From contig CAXQGL010000020.1 in the NCBI GenBank assembly GCA_964223495.1, positions 1 to 21,367 of the forward strand: 21,367 nucleotides of DNA, written 5' to 3'. The notes beneath the pieces are model-generated. The model was not told the origin of the DNA, did not search any database, and worked only from the letters and a program-made list of their open reading frames with translations. This document shows, in pieces, positions 8,012 through 15,499 of the stretch. Both the position numbers and the translations under genes were made by a program. Origin of the DNA: UBA8752 sp964223495. GTDB taxonomy: Bacteria; Bacteroidota; Bacteroidia; Flavobacteriales_D; Sanyastnellaceae. The first letter of the stretch is position 1. The number at the start of each line of letters is the position of its first letter.

Positions 8012-8046
8012 GGATGCAAAGTAGGATGTCCAAGCCCTGAAATGAA

Positions 8047-8184
8047 GGAGGCCGTTCGACGTTTCGAACGGCCTCCCGTAACCAAAACCTAGAAGCTGTC
8101 GGGGGCACCTCTGTGACCGTTCCGACAGGATGAATCTGCACGGACTCATGATTCCATTGACATAGGATTCATCATCGGTGCCCC
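8047..8184 (-). ncRNA. Candidate structured RNA or leader, possibly pseudoknotted
   Basis: Read leftwards, the segment contains in order: GGGGCACC (8184-8177), GATGAATC (8173-8166), GATTCATC (8136-8129), CTGTCGG (8128-8122), GGTGCCCC (8109-8102), CGACAG (8101-8096) and a perfect hairpin with 13-base arms (8076-8064 and 8059-8047, loop of 4). The first and fifth pair for 8 bases, the second and third pair for 8, and the fourth and sixth pair for 6-7, the last pairing crossing the first as in a pseudoknot. Helices directly abut one another. No matching known riboswitch class is recognised. It could be a leader of the DoxX gene or an independent RNA ended by the last hairpin, although that hairpin is not followed by a proper T tract. 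Confidence 0.3.
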
Positions 8185-8210
8185 TGGCTTCGCATGTGTA
8201 TGCCGGTGCC

Positions 8211-8241
8211 AAAAAAGAAAGGCGCCCCGAAGGACGCCTTT
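8211..8241 (-). terminator. Rho-independent terminator with UUCG tetraloop
   Basis: In the leftward transcript the arms AAAGGCGTCC (8241-8232) and GGGCGCCTTT (8227-8218) pair over 10 bases with one G-U pair, closed by a C(UUCG)G tetraloop and followed directly by CTTTTTT. It lies 27 bases beyond the stop of the large secreted hydrolase-like protein gene. Confidence 0.92.
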
Positions 8242-8268
8242 CCGCATTTCTTCTGGATCGGACTGCGA

Positions 8269-11200
8269 TCAGTTCGGACAAGGCTGTCCGAAGCTTCCGA
8301 GCAACAGGAGCAGGTCACCCACAGCCGTGGCACCGTCTCCATCGAGGTCGGTCGGACAAGGGTTCGCACCACTGATTTCACAGGAACCATCGTCGATGGT
8401 GGCTGTCGCATCATAGTTGCTTGCATCCGGGTACGTGCAGCCGTAGACGATGGCCGTGGCACAGCTGCCGTCATCAGCTCCGGCGAAGGGACTGTACTCA
8501 GCACTGAAGGGATCGGTGCATCCTGCACAGAGATCACACTCACTGTAACAGACCGCATCCAAGATCATCGGGCTGTCCACTACACTCAATTGACGGTTGC
8601 TGTATCCACCATCGGTACAGGGGCCACTGATCTCCTCCCATGTACCGCCATTGCGGTACTTGAACTCATAACTGCCCACTCCGAGGATCAGGGATGCTTC
8701 CCAGACCCCGAAGCCCATTTCCGTCATCACCGTGGCGGGGGCACCCCATCCATTGAAGGAACCGGCGATGTCCATGAAGCCGGCCACTTCGATGTTGGAG
8801 GCATTCACACGGAACACAATCTCGAATTGGCAGCTGCCATCATCCGTATTGGCGGTAGAGTCGAAGTTCACGGCATCCGGGTTGATGCAACCGTTGTAGT
8901 TGCAGGCTCCGGGATCGGTGGCGTTCTCGTTGTAGTTGTCGGCGTTGGGGTCCTGACAGCCTGCGACTTCCTGACAATCGAGAATCTGGTCAGCGTCGGT
9001 ATCGGTGTAGTCACAGAGCAGACTGATGTCACAGGGGCTCGTGAATCCACATGCCGTCGGATCGCCACATCCCGGGGTGAAGCTCGAGAGCGGAGCGGCC
9101 CACAGGTACTGGGGACCGAGCACCGGAACAATCGTCTTCCACACACCGTTCTGCTCGGCGAGCGTCAGGATGTTGCCGGAAAGGTTCACCGTGAATTGTC
9201 CACCGCACATGCCCACGGGGGTCACGCTCGCAATGGCCACCAGGTCGGCAAGCAAACCACCGGTCGGATCGGTCACATTGGACATCACCAGCGGTCCACC
9301 GGTTCCATCACCGAGGAAAACACCGCTGACGGAAATGTTCGGATTGACACCGCCATCGGCCTCACAGCCACCTGCGAGGGGCTCATTGTCGGTACCAGAG
9401 AGCGTAAGACCCACCAGCCAGACATTGGTGGCACCCGTCGGAAGCGTCGTCTCCATGTAATCACAGGAACCGTCATCTTCCGTGGCAAAGCCATTGTAGT
9501 TGCACGCGATGACATCGGTACAGCCGGGCACCACCAACGGGTTGCCATCACAGTCGAAATCTTCGGCAGCGTACTCACAGGAACCGTCGTCGGTCGTGGC
9601 GAGGGCACTGTAGTTACAGGCGGTCTCATCGTTGCAACCGGGGCCGAGGGCGGCCACACCGAGGCTCACCGCCAGACGCGGAGCCGTGTAGTTGGTGACC
9701 TCATTGATCCAGTAGGCTGCCTCGGCCGGACCCATGGTCGGGTTCAGCGTGAGCTGGGTGGCGGCGATGTTCGTACCGTTCAAACCGTCGACGTATTCCG
9801 TCGTGGCAACGTCCCACCATTGCCAGGGAGCGCCGTCAAAGGGCTCGGTCGGCGCTCCGTCCACGTAGTTGTTCAGCACGGGGAACAGACCGTCCCAACC
9901 CTGGTTGCCGTAAGCGACAGCCGGATCGGGCAGGCCGATATCGGCGAACACCGCATTGTTGTTCGTGGCGTAACCGTTGATTTCAGAGTGGATGTCATAG
10001 GCACCACTGACCTCCACAACCGGTTCATTGGTCGTAGGAACAATGAGGACACCCGTCGTGTAGGGAGCAAATTGGTCATGCGGACCTTGGAAGCTGACCA
10101 TGGGTACATCGCCCTCATCCAGCCAATTCAGGTCACCCATGGCGCCACCGAGGTTCATCTGGAAGTTGAACGCAGAGCTGTAACCCACGTGGTTCGCCAT
10201 GCAGAGCTGGAAACCACCCACCTCGGCCGGAGCGTAGGCGTCGTTCGTGGCGTCAGGGTTACCGTGGATGTCCTCGACCACCATCGGAATCTGGGTACCC
10301 GTTCCCGGATCGTACCAGAACTTGGAAATCGGCAGCCCACTGTCATCGAGGATGATGTCGTTGTAGCTGGAGATACCGGCGGAGGCGAGGGTGATGTAGC
10401 CACCCGTTCCCTCACCGAACATGGCAATCTGATCACCATTCACACCATGGGGATTGCCGTCCTCGGCGATGGACTTGCGGAAGTAACGAACAGCCGTTCG
10501 GCTGTCCTGCACACCGCGGTAGGCGGCCTGAATCAACTGAAGCGTGCGCTCATCCTGGGTTTCTGCCAGCGGGTTCCATCCAAGACGGTAGTCGCAGCTC
10601 GCGACCACATATCCCTTCTTGGCGAACTCCGTGCAGATGGCCACGGCACAGCTGTCGTCCTTATTACCAACGGCGCTGCCGTTGACGTACTGCGGCAGGA
10701 AGTTACCCGTGTGGAAGTACAGAATGAGCGGACGCTCCGTCAAAATGTCTCCAGCGGGCTCATAGATGTCGCACACCAGCGGCTGGGGTGCGGGGGGCAG
10801 ACCCTGCAGGGCCGTAATCACCGTAATGTTCGTACCGTACACCACGTCAGTGGTGACGTTCACTTCGTCGAACACCTCGTCGACGTAGCGCACACCATTG
10901 TTGTTGACCTGACCTTCGGTCACAAGACCCAAGGACAATCCCATGCGGGGCGAATTGTAGTCCACGATCTGGTCAATCCAGAACATGGCCTCCGCCTCAC
11001 CCATGGTGGGGTTGAGGGTCAACTGCGTAGCAAGAATATTGGTGCCATTGGCATCATCATAGGCTTGAACGGCAGCCTCATCGAACCACTGCCAGGGAGA
11101 AGCATCGGCGGGCTCGGTGGGAACACCATCCACGTAATTGTTCAAGACCGGGAAGAGTCCATCCCACCCATTGTTGTTGGCCGAAGCGGCATCTGCGATG

Positions 11201-12219
11201 TCCGCATCCGCAAAAGCCGCATTGTTGTTGGTGGCATAGCCGTTGATCTCCTCATGGATATCGTAGGCACCGCTCACCTCTACGACCGGCTCGTTCGTCG
11301 TAGGAACGATGAGCACCGCGGTCTCATAGGGAGCAAAGGGGTCATGGGGGCTCTGGAAACTGACCATGGGGATGTCACCCTCGTCGAGCCAGTTCAGGTC
11401 ACCCAAGGCGCCACCGAGATTGAATTGGTAGTTGAAATCCGAGCTGTAGCCCACGTGATTGGCCATGCAGAGCTGGAAACCACCCACTTCTGCTGGAGCA
11501 TAGGCGTCATTCGTGGCATCGGGGTTGCCGTGGATGTCCTCCACCACCATCGGAATCTGGCTGCCCGTGCCCGGATCGTACCAGAACTTGGCAATCGGAA
11601 GCCCGCTGTCATCGAGGATGATGTCGTTGTAGCTGGAGATACCGGCTGTAGCCAGCGTGATATAGCCACCCGTTCCGTCACCACCCAAGGCAATCTTGGT
11701 GTCGTCGATGCCGTAGGGATTGCCATCCTCTGCCACCGACTTGCGGAAGTAACGCACAGCCGTGCGACTGTCCTGAACTCCTCGGTAAGCGGCTTGAATC
11801 AACTGAAGCGTCCGCTCTTCTTGGGCTTCGGCAAGCGGATTCCATCCGAGACGGTAATCCACACTGGCCACGACATATCCCATCTTGGCATAACGGGTGC
11901 AGATCTCGACGATGGCACTGTCCGTCTTGGTTCCTTGCGCACCCCCATTGAGGTAGGGAGGCAGGAAATTACCGGTGTGGAACATCATCAGCAGCGGACG
12001 GCTGGTTTCCGTATCACCGGTGGGCTCGTAGAGATCGAGCACAAGCGGTTGCGGCGCCGGGGGGAGTCCCTGGAGAGCAGTAATGACGGTAATGTTGGTA
12101 CCGTACTGGATATCGGAGGTCACTGTGACGTCGCTGAAAACCTCATCGAGGTAGCGGGTCTGGGCTCCGGCGGTCAGGCAGACGAAGAATGCTGCCAGAA
12201 GGAGACAAGTTTGCTTCAT
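8269..12219 (-). CDS. Large secreted protein: two serine-less alpha/beta-hydrolase-like domains, Cys modules, CBM48-like segment, dockerin-like end
   Basis: 1316 residues from the ATG at 12219, which gives a signal peptide MKQTCLLLAAFFVCLTAGAQ; twelve more upstream codons are open but spoil it. Two tandem domains (about 22-436 and 444-855, offset exactly 422 at the start) resemble the Bacteroidota esterase/BD-FAE type: HTGNF (81-85, 503-507), YVVASVDYRLGWNP (115-128), QDSRTAVRYFRKS. The nucleophile elbow reads GGDGTGG (179-185) and FGEGTGG (601-607), with Gly182 and Gly604 where Ser is expected; the acid (PHDPFAPY, PHDQFAPY) and a His (YDIHEEIN, YDIHSEIN) remain. Then come five GC(T/N)D...DDGSC-type Cys modules between 861 and 1282, an unassigned domain at 927-1047, a CBM48/AMPK-like segment GSFNGWGAP...YEFKYRNGG (1133-1215), and a terminal CPTDLDGDGATAVGD calcium loop (1289-1302). 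No standard T9SS C-terminal domain is seen. Possibly a surface binding protein; function unknown. Confidence 0.9.
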   Translation of the reverse strand: MKQTCLLLAAFFVCLTAGAQTRYLDEVFSDVTVTSDIQYGTNITVITALQGLPPAPQPLVLDLYEPTGDTETSRPLLMMFHTGNFLPPYLNGGAQGTKTDSAIVEICTRYAKMGYVVASVDYRLGWNPLAEAQEERTLQLIQAAYRGVQDSRTAVRYFRKSVAEDGNPYGIDDTKIALGGDGTGGYITLATAGISSYNDIILDDSGLPIAKFWYDPGTGSQIPMVVEDIHGNPDATNDAYAPAEVGGFQLCMANHVGYSSDFNYQFNLGGALGDLNWLDEGDIPMVSFQSPHDPFAPYETAVLIVPTTNEPVVEVSGAYDIHEEINGYATNNNAAFADADIADAASANNNGWDGLFPVLNNYVDGVPTEPADASPWQWFDEAAVQAYDDANGTNILATQLTLNPTMGEAEAMFWIDQIVDYNSPRMGLSLGLVTEGQVNNNGVRYVDEVFDEVNVTTDVVYGTNITVITALQGLPPAPQPLVCDIYEPAGDILTERPLILYFHTGNFLPQYVNGSAVGNKDDSCAVAICTEFAKKGYVVASCDYRLGWNPLAETQDERTLQLIQAAYRGVQDSRTAVRYFRKSIAEDGNPHGVNGDQIAMFGEGTGGYITLASAGISSYNDIILDDSGLPISKFWYDPGTGTQIPMVVEDIHGNPDATNDAYAPAEVGGFQLCMANHVGYSSAFNFQMNLGGAMGDLNWLDEGDVPMVSFQGPHDQFAPYTTGVLIVPTTNEPVVEVSGAYDIHSEINGYATNNNAVFADIGLPDPAVAYGNQGWDGLFPVLNNYVDGAPTEPFDGAPWQWWDVATTEYVDGLNGTNIAATQLTLNPTMGPAEAAYWINEVTNYTAPRLAVSLGVAALGPGCNDETACNYSALATTDDGSCEYAAEDFDCDGNPLVVPGCTDVIACNYNGFATEDDGSCDYMETTLPTGATNVWLVGLTLSGTDNEPLAGGCEADGGVNPNISVSGVFLGDGTGGPLVMSNVTDPTGGLLADLVAIASVTPVGMCGGQFTVNLSGNILTLAEQNGVWKTIVPVLGPQYLWAAPLSSFTPGCGDPTACGFTSPCDISLLCDYTDTDADQILDCQEVAGCQDPNADNYNENATDPGACNYNGCINPDAVNFDSTANTDDGSCQFEIVFRVNASNIEVAGFMDIAGSFNGWGAPATVMTEMGFGVWEASLILGVGSYEFKYRNGGTWEEISGPCTDGGYSNRQLSVVDSPMILDAVCYSECDLCAGCTDPFSAEYSPFAGADDGSCATAIVYGCTYPDASNYDATATIDDGSCEISGANPCPTDLDGDGATAVGDLLLLLGSFGQPCPN
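9655..10890 (-). repeat. Second copy of the tandem hydrolase-like domain
   Basis: This stretch encodes residues 444-855 and is homologous along its length to 10912-12156. Long protein blocks are identical (for example YGTNITVITALQGLPPAPQP and EDIHGNPDATNDAYAPAEVG), while the DNA has many third-position differences, so the duplication is not recent. Confidence 0.9.
10912..12156 (-). repeat. First copy of the tandem hydrolase-like domain
   Basis: Encodes residues 22-436 of the large secreted protein. It starts RYLDEVFSDVTVTSD against RYVDEVFDEVNVTTD in the other copy. The linker between copies is only about seven residues. Confidence 0.9.
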
Positions 12220-12242
12220 GGTTTGGTCCCTAAGTTGAGGGT

Positions 12243-12284
12243 GAAAGATAGACAACCTCGCTTACAGTGTGTACTTATTACACA
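12243..12284 (-). promoter_or_regulatory. Weak promoter candidate with inverted repeat before the large secreted protein gene
   Basis: Leftwards, TATCTTTC (12250-12243) matches TAnnTTTG at seven of eight positions and would give a leader of roughly 17 bases. Just upstream, TGTGTA and TACACA (12268-12273, 12279-12284) form a 6-base inverted repeat around a 5-base centre, which could be an operator. No TTTG -33 box is evident. Confidence 0.25.
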
Positions 12285-12341
12285 GAGGATTGAAATTCAG
12301 GCAACAGGCGAATTTGTAAGTGTCAATGAAGGCACCCCAAT

Positions 12342-15200
12342 TCAGTTCCGGGTATCCACTTCGTAGAGCAGACTCAAGTAGGCCAAGCGACCGACCGAAG
12401 GCCCGCCATACGTCTCTATATGCCAGTTTTTCAGAACGTTGGACGCGCCTGCCTTGATGGTCAGGTTCAGCTGGTCAATCCGCGCATTGGCCTGGACATC
12501 GAGCAGATCGAACGTGGGGACGAAGCCTGTGAACTGCGGTGAGCCTTCAAAAACAAATCCCTGAACCCACTTATAATTCACGCCGAAACCCCACGTGCTT
12601 GCTTCACGCAGCCGCAGATCCCGGGTGCTGACACCCAAATTATATTTGTGTTCAGGCGTATTGAAAGCCGGAATGATCGGATCGTCCTCATCCGTCTTCA
12701 CCAGGCGGTTCCAACTGTAGTTCCCGGAAATCATCCAGTTGTCCCCCACGTACCAATTGGCACCGATTGAAGCGCCCGTGGTCCGCACCTCATTGATTGA
12801 GTTTGCCGCATATCTGAAAACATCGATACCGGTCACAGCATTGGGAAACTGCGGACTCTGGAAGAGCACATCCAGGCCGATGTTGTAGCCGATGAAATGG
12901 TTGTACTGGCTGTAGTACCAGCTACCATCGAGATACAGCTTGTCCCACAGGGTGGTCCGGTAACCCATCTCGATGGACCGCACCTGTTCCGGCCGCAATG
13001 GTGCGATATCGAAGTATTGCAGCGTATCGATGTTGCCGAACGGCAACCCTGCGGTGCTGGAAATGCTGGCTCGGTAATCCAAGAAGCTTGAAACGGAGAC
13101 CAGTCCCTCCCTGCCATTGAGATTGCCCACCAAGGTAGCCGGTCCCACATCGAGGTACAGGTATTGGTCTGCCAGGGTCGGGTTGCGCAAGGCACTCGAA
13201 AAGCTGAACCTGAAATAATCCTGCTCCCGCGGCTTCCAGACCAGGGAGGCCGCCGGAGAGAATACCCAATCGAAGTTCTGGTTCTTGTCGGCCCTCGCGG
13301 TCGCGGTCACAATCACCTTGTCCTCTGCAAACCTTTTCCTCGCTCCCGCATACAGGCCCATTTCCTGGTTGGTGATGACCACCCCCGCAGTATCACTGAA
13401 GATGGTACCATCACTGTCCGGAGTGTACCGACGGAAATTCGCTCCGACCCTGACTTCCTCGAAACCCGATGGATTGAATATGCGCTCGCCGTGCACATGA
13501 ATGAGGCTGGATCGGTCATAGAAACGGGTTCCTCCCTCTCCCTCATTGTTCTTGAGCGAGGTCAACCGGTCGAAAGCCTCTTGGAATTCCGGCGACCCGG
13601 GCTCCAGGTGCCCCAGTGGCTCGAGGGAGACATCACCGAGGTTCGCGTACCCGTTGTTGGTCCAATCCTCTACAATGTTGTGCCATGCAGTGAGGTTGTC
13701 GGCGTTGTTGGCATACCACGCCGAAATGCTGTCAGGCGGGATGGTGAATGTGGGGAATGGTCCTGTCGTATCAAGGATGCCTTGAGGCCAGGTCCCCGCA
13801 ATCATCGGAGCAATGCTGTCGACCCAATACCGATAGTACACCTTGGCATAGTTGTAGTCGCTCCGGGTCTCTTCCTGCAGGCGCAACGCGGTGGCATATG
13901 GGTCGAAACTCTCACCGGCATCCTCACTCGTTCGGTAGGTGCGGAGAAACCACTTGCCCGGCTTGGAGAGCTCGAGCTTGTGCTGGTAGAATTCAATGTT
14001 GCGCAGGGAAAACCGGTTGTCACCCTGATAGACCGTGGTACCGAATCCGCTGTTGAATCCGTACACCAACTCTGGTGACTCGTATGTCTTGTCCGGCTGC
14101 AACCGCAGGTGCAATGCGGTCGATACCTTGAGGTTCTTGGTTCCGTAATCCACCAAGTCAATCTCCTTGTACCCGGTGCGGAAGAAGGCTCCGAGACCAC
14201 GGGCATTGGAACTGTTGTCACCACTGTAGTCAAAAACCGACTTGTATTCGTCCCCGTAGATGTTCACGGCATCAAAACGACCGGGATTGGCGGCGTCAAA
14301 CTGCGAGGCATCCACCGGATTGTAATTGTCCGCTACCCAATCATCGGCACTGAAACGGAAGGCATTGACCTTGAATCCGAGGACTGGATTGCCTTCCTCA
14401 TTCTCGATGTAGTCCGCATAGCGGAATCCGGTCTCCGTCAGGTTCCGTTCGCCCACCTTGGCGCTGACCGCCACCCCGGGAAACCGAAAAGGAGACTTGG
14501 TCTCCATCGAGACGACACCATTGAAGGCGCCAGGACCATAAAAGGCACTGCTCGCACCCGCCACGATGTCCACCTTCATGACGTCGAGATCAGGGGCTCC
14601 CAGAAAATTGCCCAGCGAGAAGTTCAGTCCCGGGCTCTGGTTGTCCACCCCATCGATCAGCTGCAGGGAACGCACGGGAGACGTGCTGTTGAAGCCCCGG
14701 GTATTGATGATCTTGAAACCCAGGGATGCACTGGTCAGGTCCACACCCTTCAAATTGCCCAAACCCTCATAGAAGTTGCCGCTCGGCGCTTCCTTGATGG
14801 CGAGCACATCCATGCTCTCGACGGTGAGGGGCCCCTGCTTCTGGCGCTCATCGATCCGGGAACCCACCACTTCGGCCTCCTCCATCAACACGGCATCCGG
14901 CTGGAGCACAGCCCGGACCTCATCCGCCGCGCTGCGCACGTCCACCGCAAACATGGCATACCCGATGAAACTGATGTTCAGCCGAACCGGAACCGAGGCC
15001 ACTTCCAGCCGGAAACGCCCATCGAAATCGGTGGACGTACCCGTAGTACTCCCTTCGACCAGCACGCTGGCCGCAAAAACCGGATCCCCTGTCTCCCCGT
15101 CGATGACTTGCCCCCGGATGACTTCCTGAGCGGAAGAAGAAAAGACTATAGAGCTCAATATCAAGAACAAAGCCCCATTGAGAAGACGCATCTGGCTCAT
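12342..15200 (-). CDS. TonB-dependent outer-membrane receptor
   Basis: 952 residues from the ATG at 15200; ATGs at 15191 and 15230 are alternatives. The first two keep the signal peptide core RLLNGALFLILSSIVFSSSA. The mature protein opens with a carboxypeptidase-regulatory-like beta domain (about 25-103; VIRGQVIDGETGDPVFAASV), then a plug (about 112-240) with GFKIINTRGFNS, LIDGVDNQSPGLNF and VDIVAGASSAFYGPGAFNGV, then a long beta-barrel ending YLSLLYEVDTRN with the usual aromatic-rich last strand. These receptors import ligands such as siderophores, oligosaccharides or peptides using TonB energy. No SusD-like partner is adjacent. The neighbour downstream (122 bases) is the large secreted hydrolase-like protein, so the two may act on one ligand, but the sequence does not name it. 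It follows the S4 gene by 66 bases. Confidence 0.94.
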   Translation of the reverse strand: MSQMRLLNGALFLILSSIVFSSSAQEVIRGQVIDGETGDPVFAASVLVEGSTTGTSTDFDGRFRLEVASVPVRLNISFIGYAMFAVDVRSAADEVRAVLQPDAVLMEEAEVVGSRIDERQKQGPLTVESMDVLAIKEAPSGNFYEGLGNLKGVDLTSASLGFKIINTRGFNSTSPVRSLQLIDGVDNQSPGLNFSLGNFLGAPDLDVMKVDIVAGASSAFYGPGAFNGVVSMETKSPFRFPGVAVSAKVGERNLTETGFRYADYIENEEGNPVLGFKVNAFRFSADDWVADNYNPVDASQFDAANPGRFDAVNIYGDEYKSVFDYSGDNSSNARGLGAFFRTGYKEIDLVDYGTKNLKVSTALHLRLQPDKTYESPELVYGFNSGFGTTVYQGDNRFSLRNIEFYQHKLELSKPGKWFLRTYRTSEDAGESFDPYATALRLQEETRSDYNYAKVYYRYWVDSIAPMIAGTWPQGILDTTGPFPTFTIPPDSISAWYANNADNLTAWHNIVEDWTNNGYANLGDVSLEPLGHLEPGSPEFQEAFDRLTSLKNNEGEGGTRFYDRSSLIHVHGERIFNPSGFEEVRVGANFRRYTPDSDGTIFSDTAGVVITNQEMGLYAGARKRFAEDKVIVTATARADKNQNFDWVFSPAASLVWKPREQDYFRFSFSSALRNPTLADQYLYLDVGPATLVGNLNGREGLVSVSSFLDYRASISSTAGLPFGNIDTLQYFDIAPLRPEQVRSIEMGYRTTLWDKLYLDGSWYYSQYNHFIGYNIGLDVLFQSPQFPNAVTGIDVFRYAANSINEVRTTGASIGANWYVGDNWMISGNYSWNRLVKTDEDDPIIPAFNTPEHKYNLGVSTRDLRLREASTWGFGVNYKWVQGFVFEGSPQFTGFVPTFDLLDVQANARIDQLNLTIKAGASNVLKNWHIETYGGPSVGRLAYLSLLYEVDTRN

Positions 15201-15266
15201 GTGTCGCGCTGGAATCGGTTTCAATGCCATCCTATTTCGGATGGGGTCAGGCAATATGCGACGAAA

Positions 15267-15497
15267 TCAGGGCTCGTTGGCCTGTACGATGTACACGAGA
15301 TATTGACCATCGACCACCACTTCGTCGCCTGTGTACAGTTTCCGGCGCCGTCGGGCCTCGGGTTCCCCGTTTACCGTGACACGTCCTTCATCCACGGCCC
15401 ACTTGGCCTCTCCTCCGGTAGCGCACAGACCGGTGGCCTTGAGCACCTGCATCAGGTCGATGTAGGGCGTCCGCAGTGAAAATTCGATGCGCTCCAC
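15267..15497 (-). CDS. Small S4-domain RNA-binding protein (YbcJ-like)
   Basis: 76 residues from a GTG at 15497, two bases after the stop of the E1 gene. The whole protein is one S4 fold: FSLRTPYIDLMQVLKATGLC (7-26), GGEAKWAVDEGRVTVNGEPE (28-47), then RRRRKLYTGDEVVVDGQYLV. This matches the stand-alone S4 family of E. coli YbcJ, thought to bind RNA, possibly ribosomal. The GTG start is preferred because family members begin just before the first beta strand with this spacing; an internal ATG (DLMQVL) would remove that strand. The gene is tightly coupled to a metabolic dehydrogenase, which is an odd pairing. Confidence 0.87.
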   Translation of the reverse strand: MERIEFSLRTPYIDLMQVLKATGLCATGGEAKWAVDEGRVTVNGEPEARRRRKLYTGDEVVVDGQYLVYIVQANEP

Positions 15498-15499
15498 GC

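Larger units (their letters stand above)
8012..8268. other. 257-base intergenic region between two leftward genes
   Basis: No credible coding sequence. It holds the terminator of the large secreted protein gene (8211-8241), a group of complementary segments between 8096 and 8184, and a perfect 13-pair hairpin at 8047-8076. The remaining 35 bases before the DoxX start include a TACTTTG close to the ATG, too near to be a confident promoter. Confidence 0.7.

Noticed and set aside
8012..8281. Upstream extension of the DoxX frame to give 222 residues
   Set aside because: The extra 90 residues overlap a terminator and hairpins and lack family similarity; the internal ATG at 8011 gives a normal DoxX start.
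12293..12315. AAATTC/GAATTT inverted repeat after the TonB receptor as a terminator
   Set aside because: Six-pair AT-rich stem without a following T tract; too weak to call.
8194..12366. A 1390-codon open frame on the plus strand, antisense to the large secreted protein
   Set aside because: It has no signal peptide, no recognisable domain and a biased Val/Gly/Thr/Ile/His composition expected from reading GC-rich codons backwards. The minus-strand protein has a signal peptide, clear families and a terminator.
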